Positions 6,152-13,968 of a stretch of 60,805 nt of DNA are shown piece by piece (the first letter of the stretch is position 1; each line of letters starts with the position of its first letter). Source of the stretch: a virus; the IMG/VR virus record IMGVR_UViG_3300025087_000067, positions 1 through 60,805 of that record. One strand, written 5' to 3'. The notes beneath the pieces are model-generated. The model was not told the DNA's origin. It did not search any database and was given only the letters and a program-made list of their open reading frames with translations. The translations under genes were made by a program, and so were the position numbers.

Positions 6152-8271
6152 TGGATACCTTGACCGCCAATCCTGATTTTAACGCCGCTGTGGCCGAAAC
6201 CGAGAAACCGGAAGAGCCACGGAAACGCCGGTCCCTGGACCTCACGATCCTGGATCTCGTGGGCATGGAGAACATTGCGGTCATGCTCGACGAGCGGGGC
6301 GAAAACGGGTTAACAGCCATTGGGTCCCAGGTGGTCGAGGACTACGAAGCCGACCGCGGGAGCCGCCAGGAATGGGAGGATAAGGTCAGGAAAGCTAAGG
6401 AATTGGCGTCCTTGCAGGGTCCCATGACCAGCTCCTTCCCGTTTGTCGGGGCCACGAACCCCAAGATACCGTTACTGGCCGAGGCCTGCACGCAGTTCTC
6501 ATCCCGCGCCATGCCAGGGATTCTGAAAGACGGGGACCCCGTGAAGGGTCGAGTCTGGGGAAACGATGAGGGGGGCAAGAAAGAGGCGCGCAAGAATCGT
6601 ATCCAGGCCTGCATGAATTACCAACTCATGGAGGAGACCGGCGATTGGGTCCGGGGTCTCGATCGATTACTGGTTGAGGAACCCATGGTCGGGTCCGGGT
6701 TCAAAAAAGTCTATTACGACCCGGTCTTGGGCCGGAACGTCAGCGAATTCGTGCCCAGTGAAGACCTCGTGGTCGATTACTACGCCCGGAGCCTGGAGCG
6801 AGCCGCCCGCGTCACGCACGTCTACTACCTGTATCCCTATGAAATTGAACAAAAAATGCGGTCCGGTGAATACCGGGAAACCGATCTCAAGACACTGGGG
6901 ACTTGGGAGTTGCAGGATTCCAAGCCCCGGGACCAGATCCAGGGCGAGGGCCAGGATCCGGGGGGAACCGACGATCGTTCGAAACCCCATGAAATACTGG
7001 AACAACACTGTTGGCTCGATTTGGATGAAGACGGTTTGTCGGAGCCCTACATTGTGTTTGTTCACCGGGAATCCCGGTTTGTGTTCCGGATCACGCCCAG
7101 GTTCCTGGAATCCGGTGTTGATATAGATGCCGCGACCGACAAGGTCCTGAGCGTTGTCCCCGAGCAGTATTTCGTACCCTTTATCTTCCTGGAATCGCCG
7201 GATGGCGGGTTCTACGGCATGGGCTGGGGCACGCAGTACGCATCGATCAATGAGACGATCAACGCTTTGTATAAACAATTGCTCGATGCCGGAATCCTGG
7301 CGAATGCGCCTGGGGGTATCCGTAAGAAGGGGATGCGGATCAAAAACAACGACATGACGATTGTTCCGGGCGAGTGGAAGGAAGCGGAAATCGCTGAAGG
7401 CACTAGACTTGGGGACTATTTCTTCCCATTGCCTGTTAAGGAGCCATCGCCGGTTCTGGCGATGCTGGTTGATAAGTTGATGCAGTACGGGCAGCGCGCG
7501 CTCTCGAACGTGAACGTCATGGCCGGTGAGAGTCCGGGCGCGAATGTCCCGGCCACAACGACTGTGGCTTTGATTCAACAGGCCATGCAGCAGTTCACGG
7601 CGATTTACGGGAGGATTTACCGGGGGCTAGCACTGGAATACAAGCTCCTGGCACGGCTCAATTACCTGTACATGACTCCCAAGCGCTACCGGGAGATCCT
7701 GGATATCCCGGATGCTGATCCGCAGCTGGACTTCAATAGCCAGGACTGCGATGTCATACCCGCCGCCGATCCCCGCTACGCCACAAACGTACAGAAGCTC
7801 TTCATGGCCCAGATTGTGGAATCTTTGTTAGGCAAGGGATACGACGACCAGAAACTCAGAAAACGATTACTGGAATACCTAGGTGTCGAGGATCACGAGG
7901 AACTGTTACCGAAACCTGATACGTTACCCGCGATTGATCCTAGGACGGAAATACAACTCAAGGAACTGGAACTGAAATCCGTGATGGCCCAGATCGAACT
8001 CAAGCGCGTGGAGAACGATAGCATGCGGGTTGGGAACGAGATCGCGAATACCAAGAACAACATGGCGATCGAGATCGAGATGGCGCGCGCCAAGATCGAG
8101 GACATCCAGGCCGATGTCAGGCGTAAGGACCGCCAGTATTCCGTGAAGGACAAGGACGACCAGATTCTGCGGCTGAATGAGGTCCTGAACCAGGCGCTAA
8201 GCGCCATGCAGGACATGGGACTACAGAAACGGATACCGGGACCGGACGTTCCGGGAGCGGAGACAGCCTGA
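6148..8271 (+). CDS. Portal protein
   Basis: A 707-residue protein directly coupled to the large terminase. It fits podovirus-type portals (P22-like size), which form the dodecameric vertex for packaging and ejection. Supporting segments are SSFPFVGATNPKIPLLAEAC, the SEFVPSEDLVVDYYAR part of the wing/clip region and FYGMGWGTQYASINETINAL in the stem. Residues about 600-690 are a long charged helix (LKELELKSVMAQIELKRVEN), matching the barrel or coiled-coil C-terminus of such portals. The exact subfamily is uncertain. Confidence 0.85.
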   Translation: MMDTLTANPDFNAAVAETEKPEEPRKRRSLDLTILDLVGMENIAVMLDERGENGLTAIGSQVVEDYEADRGSRQEWEDKVRKAKELASLQGPMTSSFPFVGATNPKIPLLAEACTQFSSRAMPGILKDGDPVKGRVWGNDEGGKKEARKNRIQACMNYQLMEETGDWVRGLDRLLVEEPMVGSGFKKVYYDPVLGRNVSEFVPSEDLVVDYYARSLERAARVTHVYYLYPYEIEQKMRSGEYRETDLKTLGTWELQDSKPRDQIQGEGQDPGGTDDRSKPHEILEQHCWLDLDEDGLSEPYIVFVHRESRFVFRITPRFLESGVDIDAATDKVLSVVPEQYFVPFIFLESPDGGFYGMGWGTQYASINETINALYKQLLDAGILANAPGGIRKKGMRIKNNDMTIVPGEWKEAEIAEGTRLGDYFFPLPVKEPSPVLAMLVDKLMQYGQRALSNVNVMAGESPGANVPATTTVALIQQAMQQFTAIYGRIYRGLALEYKLLARLNYLYMTPKRYREILDIPDADPQLDFNSQDCDVIPAADPRYATNVQKLFMAQIVESLLGKGYDDQKLRKRLLEYLGVEDHEELLPKPDTLPAIDPRTEIQLKELELKSVMAQIELKRVENDSMRVGNEIANTKNNMAIEIEMARAKIEDIQADVRRKDRQYSVKDKDDQILRLNEVLNQALSAMQDMGLQKRIPGPDVPGAETA

Positions 8272-8528
8272 TGGATGAACTGGAACAGGAATTCAGGGGC
8301 TGGCGCAGTCACGGAATGGCTCAGCTCTTTTTCCAAGCGCTGGCCCGGAAACGGGAGATTGAGGCCCAGGCCATCCTCAGCGGCGGGACCCTGGAATCCC
8401 CGGCGTTCACGGCCCAGAAAATAGGATTCGTACAGGGTCTGGATTGGGTGCTCAATACCTGCGTGCCCGATAGCCCTGTCATCGACGGCGAGACCGCCGT
8501 TTATCTCAATCATGGGAGAAAATCATGA
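8271..8528 (+). CDS. Hypothetical head-module protein, 85 residues
   Basis: It starts at the ATG overlapping the portal stop (TGATG) and ends overlapping the cochaperonin start. It is mostly helical, beginning with an acidic helix, and I do not recognise it. Its tight coupling on both sides makes it a real head-module gene. Confidence 0.6.
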   Translation: MDELEQEFRGWRSHGMAQLFFQALARKREIEAQAILSGGTLESPAFTAQKIGFVQGLDWVLNTCVPDSPVIDGETAVYLNHGRKS

Positions 8529-8833
8529 TTATACCCACGTTATATCGGGTCATTGTAAGGCCCGAAATCGTCGAGGAGACGAAAAAAGGAAGTTCGATTA
8601 TTTTGCCGGAAGAGGTCAGGGACCGGGAACAATTTGGTATCGACCGCGGCACGCTCGTCGCTTGGGGTCCCGAAGCATCGCTCGGTTCCGGGGTATCGTT
8701 CAACAAAGGCGAGCGAGTGATTTACGCCCGGTACGCGGGATGCCTCGTCACGGATGATGACGGCACGGACTACCGGATCATGAACGACAAGGAAGTCCTT
8801 GCATTGGTACGAGCCGAAGAAGGAGTTGGCTGA
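8525..8833 (+). CDS. GroES-like cochaperonin
   Basis: A 102-residue protein with the Cpn10 pattern: PTLYRVIVRPEIVEE at the start, the mobile-loop region KKGSSIILPEE, GTLVAWGP, then GERVIYARYAGCLVTDDDG and a C-terminal NDKEVLALV. Cpn10 caps the GroEL chamber. Phages such as T4 (gp31) encode their own version to fold the capsid protein, and this one sits between portal and scaffold/capsid genes. The loop ends in Ile-Ile-Leu, the usual GroEL-binding motif. No GroEL gene is present, so it would work with host GroEL. Confidence 0.88.
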   Translation: MIIPTLYRVIVRPEIVEETKKGSSIILPEEVRDREQFGIDRGTLVAWGPEASLGSGVSFNKGERVIYARYAGCLVTDDDGTDYRIMNDKEVLALVRAEEGVG

Positions 8834-9732
8834 TGGATACTTTGTTAAATGGGCTAGACGTCCGAAACCTGGAGCCTGAACCCGAGGACACGGATCAGGA
8901 CCAGGATCAAGATCAGGATCAAGAGCCAGATCAAGATCAGGAGCCAGCGGGAGACCGCACGAAGGACCGGGAACCCACGGAAGTTGAGCGCCTGGCGCTT
9001 TCCATGAACTGGGACCCGACTTTGGAGAAAACCGCTGAGGAGTTCATTCGCGATCTCGATCAAGTGCATCGGGAGCAGCGCAAACGAATCCGGCAGAAAG
9101 ACCGGCAGCACGAAGCGCAGATGCGGAAGATGCGCCAGCAACTGGATGATATTCAGGGTAACATGCGCAGCCAGCGTGAGGCCGAGCGCGCACGCGAGAT
9201 CCAGAATCTCGAACGCTCCCGCCAACAAGCGTTTGATGAACAGGATGAAGCGGGATTCCGGGAATACGACCGGCGGCTCCGGGAACTGGAGCGCGGTCAG
9301 GCTCCGGGCCAGACTCGCGATAGCCAGTCGCAACAGCCGGAGATCGATCCCCGCGTTCAGGCCTGGAAAGAAAAGAATCCCTGGTACGATTCCGGCGAGA
9401 ACCCGAGGGAAAAACACATGGCGGATGCCGTCTTTAACGAGAGCCTGGAAGCCGGGTTCTCCGTCACGGAGTGCTTGCAAGCGGTCGATGAGGAACTTAA
9501 GTATTTCAGGGGCCTCAATACTCGCGGGGGCCAGAAACCGAAACTCCCGCTTGTCGGCGGTGGCCGCCCTGGATCGAGCTTTAAACCCAGGGGGCATACC
9601 GTCGCGGACCTGCAACGTGATGATCCTCAAGCGTATGAGGTCATGCGCGCGTACGTGAAAGCCGGGACTCCTGATGGGAATGGCAAACCCATGACTCCTG
9701 AAGCGTATATTAAGGATTACTATGATGAATAA
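8833..9732 (+). CDS. Putative scaffolding protein
   Basis: A 299-residue, highly charged protein placed just before the capsid genes. Residues 18-40 are Asp/Gln repeats coded by a short DNA repeat near 8895-8945. Residues about 75-155 form a long coiled coil (REQRKRIRQKDRQHEAQMRK and following). The C-terminal 100 residues are more folded, with LNTRGGQKPKLPLVGGG. Composition, size and place match head scaffolds, but there is no unique motif. Confidence 0.65.
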   Translation: MDTLLNGLDVRNLEPEPEDTDQDQDQDQDQEPDQDQEPAGDRTKDREPTEVERLALSMNWDPTLEKTAEEFIRDLDQVHREQRKRIRQKDRQHEAQMRKMRQQLDDIQGNMRSQREAERAREIQNLERSRQQAFDEQDEAGFREYDRRLRELERGQAPGQTRDSQSQQPEIDPRVQAWKEKNPWYDSGENPREKHMADAVFNESLEAGFSVTECLQAVDEELKYFRGLNTRGGQKPKLPLVGGGRPGSSFKPRGHTVADLQRDDPQAYEVMRAYVKAGTPDGNGKPMTPEAYIKDYYDE

Positions 9733-10306
9733 ACCAGTGGCGAGCAACCAGAAACCAGATCCGAGCAACGGAATCACTTTAAGCGGGACCCCCGGTCAGC
9801 AAGCCGAGGTTCCGGTGGTCCAGAACGAAGTTGTGTCCGGGAGTACGCCAGGGCGCGACCCCGACCGTCCGAAATACCGATTGGATGAAGAGCTACTCAC
9901 CGCGCGTCCGCGCGTGATTCCTCTCTTCGTGATTCCGGGTTACAAGACCCATATCGTGGCCTACGACCCGAAGAATCCGGGAAGCGTCCAGCAATGGATC
10001 GAGCACGGCTGGGAAGAGATCATGCCCGCGAATGCCGATCCAAGCCAGGCGGTCGAGGAAAACATTAACCGCGGATACGAAATGACCGGCAATCGCTGCG
10101 CTCTCGGCGGTGGTCTCATCGGTATTCCCATGAAACTACCCGAAAAATACTACCAGCTGAGCATGAGGAAACTCGAGGTTTTGAACGACTCCATGCTCGC
10201 AAATATCGACGGGCGAGGTTCGCTGAAAGAAGAGGCGAACGACGACGAATTTTACGGAACCCGCGAGACTAAAGGCCGCGGGGTCAAAATCACAAGAGCC
10301 CGATAA
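9722..10306 (+). CDS. Hypothetical head-module protein, 194 residues
   Basis: It starts at tandem ATGs (9722, 9725) inside the end of the scaffold gene. The first 60 residues are polar and Pro-rich. The core has PRVIPLFVIPGYKTHIVAYD, followed by a long helix (MRKLEVLNDSMLANI). No family is recognised. It lies between scaffold and decoration genes, so a capsid-associated role is likely. Confidence 0.55.
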   Translation: MMNKPVASNQKPDPSNGITLSGTPGQQAEVPVVQNEVVSGSTPGRDPDRPKYRLDEELLTARPRVIPLFVIPGYKTHIVAYDPKNPGSVQQWIEHGWEEIMPANADPSQAVEENINRGYEMTGNRCALGGGLIGIPMKLPEKYYQLSMRKLEVLNDSMLANIDGRGSLKEEANDDEFYGTRETKGRGVKITRAR

Positions 10307-10336
10307 CCCTATGTGGGATCGGGGGAGGATTCAATC

Positions 10337-10939
10337 ATGTCAAACACCAATCGACCCAATGGGTTCACGCCCATCGGTCGCAATGGCGGTGCCTATACCG
10401 GGGAACTCACCCCGTATGCCGTGGCCTCGAACTACGCCACGGAAATCCGCCTGCGCGACCTCGTTAAATTAGCCGGTTCCGCCGATGCCGCGGGACTCCC
10501 CACGGTCGCAAAAGCTGGGGCTACGGATGTCCCGGTCGGTATCGTCTGCGGAGTCGAGAACTCCACGAGCTTGCAATTGGAACGCAAGAGCATCCCGGCC
10601 TCGACCGGCGGAATCGTCTACGTATGCGACGACCCCAACGCATTGGTCGAAGGCCAAATCTCCGGCGCGGTAGCCGCGACCAATTTCGGCCAGACCATGA
10701 ATTTGGTCGATGCCGCGACCACCACTAACGTCAGCGACATGCAGTTCGATTACGATTCGCTCTCGGCTGCGGCCGGAACGTCTGAGGACCGGGTGTTTCT
10801 CTTGGAACGCCTGGTACCGGAACCTGGAAATGAAATGGGCATCTACGCCCGAGTCATCGCAAGCTTCAACCTGCATCAACGCGGTCGCGGCGTTAAAGAC
10901 GCGACTGTTGGCAACGTTGTCGGACAAATCGGCGTCTAG
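10337..10939 (+). CDS. Putative capsid decoration protein
   Basis: The chosen ATG at 10337 follows GGGGGAGG; an in-frame upstream ATG at 10313 has no ribosome site. The 200-residue product starts with NRPNGFTPIGRNGGAYTG, typical of small beta-rich phage head proteins encoded right before the capsid gene. It is rich in Gly, Ala and Val and lacks Cys apart from two sites. The call rests on position and composition. It ends in TAG, showing that TAG is a normal stop in this genome. Confidence 0.5.
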   Translation: MSNTNRPNGFTPIGRNGGAYTGELTPYAVASNYATEIRLRDLVKLAGSADAAGLPTVAKAGATDVPVGIVCGVENSTSLQLERKSIPASTGGIVYVCDDPNALVEGQISGAVAATNFGQTMNLVDAATTTNVSDMQFDYDSLSAAAGTSEDRVFLLERLVPEPGNEMGIYARVIASFNLHQRGRGVKDATVGNVVGQIGV

Positions 10940-10953
10940 AAGGAGATTGAACT

Positions 10954-11868
10954 ATGCCACCAATTACTACCGGCTCAATGAGCAAACTATTGAAGCCCGG
11001 CGTTCAATCCTTCTGGGGCACCTACAAGGACCTGCCCAAGATTGCACGCCAGATATTCGACGTCCGACGTTCGGGTATGAAATTCGAGGAACTGGTCGAA
11101 TTGATCGGGCTCGGTGCGGCACGCCGCAAGTACGAGGGACAGAGCATCGCCTTCGGTACCGCCGAGCAAGGAAATACCACCACGTTCCTGAACCTCACCT
11201 ACGGCCTGGGATTTATCATGACCCGGGAAATGATCGAAGACAATCAGTACCCGACCGAAGGGCCGCGACGCGCCCAGAGTCTCGCGCGGTCCATGGTCGT
11301 GACTGAGGAGACGCTGGGAGCCAACGTGCTGAATAACGCTTTCAGCAGCTCGTATCTCGGCGGAGACGGCGTCTGCCTGGGTTCGGCGTCGCATATCAAT
11401 TCGGTTGACGGCAGTTTATGGAGCAACCTGCTCTCGCAATCGACCGATTTCAGCGAAGGTGGGATCGAACAGGCCTTGATCGAGATCGACGCCTTCACCG
11501 ACCCCCGGGGCCTACACATTAAAGTCAGCCCCAAACAGCTCGTCGTGCCACCCAGCAAGCAATTCATGGCCCAGAAGATTCTGACCACGATGACCACGCC
11601 CTTTACCGGGAATCTGACGAAGAACATCATCGCCACCCAGAATCTCATTCCCGGCGGTGTCGTGAAGTGGAACTATCTGACCAATTCCGTGGCGTGGTTC
11701 CTCACTACGGACGCCCCGGACGGTCTGGTCATGTTCGTGCGCCGCCCGGTCGAGTTCGGTGCAGATAACGACTGGGATAACGAGAACGCGAAGTATAAGG
11801 CCACGATGCGTATCGTGTTCGGCTGGGCCGATCCGCGCGGAATCTTCTGCTCGGCAGGTATCCAGTAA
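10954..11868 (+). CDS. Major capsid protein
   Basis: A 304-residue protein behind a strong AAGGAG site. The position after scaffold and decoration genes, the size and the HK97-fold-like segments support the call: FGTAEQGNTTTFLNLTYGLG, ITREMIEDNQYP-like helix entry, LVVPPSKQFMAQKIL and the C-terminal ATMRIVFGWADPRG. It resembles capsid subunits of the Mu gpT style, though the subfamily is not certain. No separate prohead protease of a standard family is seen nearby. Confidence 0.85.
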   Translation: MPPITTGSMSKLLKPGVQSFWGTYKDLPKIARQIFDVRRSGMKFEELVELIGLGAARRKYEGQSIAFGTAEQGNTTTFLNLTYGLGFIMTREMIEDNQYPTEGPRRAQSLARSMVVTEETLGANVLNNAFSSSYLGGDGVCLGSASHINSVDGSLWSNLLSQSTDFSEGGIEQALIEIDAFTDPRGLHIKVSPKQLVVPPSKQFMAQKILTTMTTPFTGNLTKNIIATQNLIPGGVVKWNYLTNSVAWFLTTDAPDGLVMFVRRPVEFGADNDWDNENAKYKATMRIVFGWADPRGIFCSAGIQ

Positions 11869-11885
11869 TGAAAGGAGAGAGAATC

Positions 11886-12653
11886 ATGAAACGATTACCT
11901 ATCCTTGCATTGCTACTCACCACGCTGTTGCTGGGATTCGCGCACGCTGAAGTCACACGATTCCCCGGTGGTGTCAGCACCGGCGATATCGGTAGCCTCT
12001 GGCAGAACTTTACGGTTCCCCAGTTCACGCGCGCGCATACCTACTTCGACGACTTCGATCGCTACAGTGCCGACGACTGGTCGATCACCACGACGGCCTA
12101 TGTCTCGACACCGGGATCGACGCTCAGCGATGCCGATAAAGGCCTTCTGAACACCACAAATGTCAACGGCATCGGTGGCGTGCAGATTCACCAAGGCACG
12201 GCCGAGACCTTCTTGTTTGAAAGTGGCAAGGAACTCTGGTTTGAGGCCCGTGCCTCGGTGGTCAACGTCACGTCATGTACCGCCGTGGTCGGTCTCTGCC
12301 AGACCTCTTCCTACGATTACATCGGCCAGCAGGTGGCTCTGTTCGTGAAACCCCCGACCACGTCCTCGACGCTGTTTGTCGTGCGTGCCGCGGACAACAC
12401 GAGCGCTGCCAGCACGACCGTTGCAACCGGTATCGACACGGTCGCCGAAGCGACGGCCGTGACCTACGGCTTCTATTACAACGGCGTCTCGACCATTACC
12501 TACTATGTCGATGGCGTTCTAACCGGAAGCGTGGTGAACACCACGATGCCGACTCTGGAGGTCGCGCCAACGTTCGGCATTATCTCCGATGTCACGGGAA
12601 GCGCCACGAATCAGCTCAATGTTGACTACATCTTCGTAGCCAAGGAACGATAG
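11886..12653 (+). CDS. Signal-peptide protein behind the capsid gene
   Basis: The start at 11886 (AGGAGAGAATC before it) gives a clear signal peptide: MKRLPILALLLTTLLLGFAHA, with likely cleavage after AHA. The mature part, about 234 residues, is beta-rich, with FDDFDRYSADDWSIT and a jelly-roll-like body (YYNGVSTITYYVDGVLTGSV) resembling concanavalin-like lectin folds. A secretion signal on a protein made from the middle of the head operon is unusual. It might be exported during infection or lysogeny, or the leader might be kept and serve assembly. Confidence 0.65.
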   Translation: MKRLPILALLLTTLLLGFAHAEVTRFPGGVSTGDIGSLWQNFTVPQFTRAHTYFDDFDRYSADDWSITTTAYVSTPGSTLSDADKGLLNTTNVNGIGGVQIHQGTAETFLFESGKELWFEARASVVNVTSCTAVVGLCQTSSYDYIGQQVALFVKPPTTSSTLFVVRAADNTSAASTTVATGIDTVAEATAVTYGFYYNGVSTITYYVDGVLTGSVVNTTMPTLEVAPTFGIISDVTGSATNQLNVDYIFVAKER

Positions 12654-12659
12654 GATAAC

Positions 12660-12694
12660 GGGAGTGGCGTGGCCCTCGCGGTTGCGCCACTCCC
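12660..12694 (+). terminator. Stem-loop between 12653 and 12713
   Basis: GGGAGTGGCG (12660-12669) pairs exactly with CGCCACTCCC (12685-12694) around a 15-base loop. No U-run follows, so it is either a weak terminator or an mRNA processing or stability element. Confidence 0.5.
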
Positions 12695-12712
12695 TGATTC
12701 CGGGAGTCGATC

Positions 12713-13033
12713 ATGGCCGGTCTGCCACAGACGCACTACGTGCCCGGAGACGCGAATTACAGCTGTCCGCGTTGCGGGTTCCAAGTCAAGCACTCGACAA
12801 CCAGACGGGAATGGACGAGAACCCGTGTATGTGCCCGGTGCTGGGACCCGATGCCGGTACAGTACAAGCCGGGGTACGGTTATGTCTATAACCGGAATCG
12901 GATACTGGAACCGAGTCCGGAACCCGAACCACTGTACGTCGAGGACATCGTGGCCGCGGATGAACTGGAAGGCATTATCTACCCGGACGATCAATACGTC
13001 GGGACGCCGGATGGCGATAGATTTGGCTGGTAA
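12713..13033 (+). CDS. Zinc-ribbon protein in the tail module
   Basis: A 106-residue protein. CPRCGFQVKHST and CARCWDPM give a four-Cys zinc ribbon in the first 45 residues, followed by a Pro/Glu-rich stretch and an acidic tail. Similar small zinc proteins sit between the capsid and tail genes of many phages. A role in the connector is possible but not shown. Confidence 0.55.
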   Translation: MAGLPQTHYVPGDANYSCPRCGFQVKHSTTRREWTRTRVCARCWDPMPVQYKPGYGYVYNRNRILEPSPEPEPLYVEDIVAADELEGIIYPDDQYVGTPDGDRFGW

Positions 13034-13035
13034 TC

Positions 13036-13968
13036 ATGGCAACTTCAGGCTCGACCGATTTTAAGATGACGTGTAGCGAGATCGTGCAGGACGCGATGCA
13101 GAAGATTGGTGTCGTGGGAGCCACGGAAACGCCGAGTAACGCCGACATGGATACGGGCCGCAAGGTCCTGAACATGATGGTGAAGGCCTGGCAGAACAAG
13201 GATGTCGGGATGTGGTTCCTACAGGAAGCGAATCTGTTCCTGCAATACGGGCAGCGGGCCTATTCCCTGGGACCATCCGGCGATCACTGCACGCTCTCTT
13301 ACGTGCGGTCCGCGTTAGCGGAAGCGGCTGAAGCCACGGACACGACCCTGTATTTGGATGCCAGCGATATGAGCACCGGGGATTATATCGGCATCGTTCT
13401 GGACGACGGGACCCTGGATTGGAAAACTTTGGATACCACGCACACGGCTACGGACGCGGTCATTACCGAGGGCCTGTCCGGGGACGCGGCTGCCGGGAAC
13501 TACGTGTTTGCGTACAGCACCAAGATTCAACGACCGGTCGATGTTTTGGACGCGCGGTTCGATGTCCTGGATGGGGGCCAGCAGCCGGAGATCGAATTCG
13601 TCAACCGCTCCGATTTTTTCAAACTCTACGACCGGGTCGCGCGCGGTCAATTGATCCGCGCTTACTACGATCCGCAGCTCACCAATTCCCGTATCTGGGT
13701 CTGGCCGACGGCGGATAACGTGAACCATACCGTGAAACTCACACTTCAGGTCCGGGTCGAAGACCTGGACGCATTGACGGACGACATTCAGTTTCCCAGC
13801 GAATGGCTCGAAGCCCTGACGTACAACCTGGCGAAACGGCTCTGCCCGTATTTCCTGAAACCGGTTCCGCCGGACATCGACGAGTTTGCCCGCACGGCCT
13901 TTAACGATGCTTCGATGAAAGACGAGGACAGCTCGCCGTTTAGAATGGGGGTGCGCTGGGATGGCTAG
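13036..13968 (+). CDS. P22 gp4-like tail accessory factor
   Basis: A 310-residue protein at the head-tail joint. Its helical N-terminus (TCSEIVQDAMQKIGVVG, then LNMMVKAWQNKDVGMW) and the C-terminal FPSEWLEALTYNLAKRLCPYF match P22 gp4-type adaptors, which bind under the portal to close the packaged head. It is longer than P22 gp4 because of a beta-rich middle. The gene overlaps the next, as expected for a gp4-gp10 pair. Confidence 0.75.
   Translation: MATSGSTDFKMTCSEIVQDAMQKIGVVGATETPSNADMDTGRKVLNMMVKAWQNKDVGMWFLQEANLFLQYGQRAYSLGPSGDHCTLSYVRSALAEAAEATDTTLYLDASDMSTGDYIGIVLDDGTLDWKTLDTTHTATDAVITEGLSGDAAAGNYVFAYSTKIQRPVDVLDARFDVLDGGQQPEIEFVNRSDFFKLYDRVARGQLIRAYYDPQLTNSRIWVWPTADNVNHTVKLTLQVRVEDLDALTDDIQFPSEWLEALTYNLAKRLCPYFLKPVPPDIDEFARTAFNDASMKDEDSSPFRMGVRWDG

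Noticed and set aside
6667-7578. A 303-codon minus-strand frame under the portal gene
   Set aside because: It is the shadow of a strongly coding, GC-rich plus-strand gene; no ribosome site or motif.
8854-9777. A 307-codon minus-strand frame under the scaffold gene
   Set aside because: Shadow of the charged scaffold coding; Leu/Ile-rich antisense of Asp/Gln codons.
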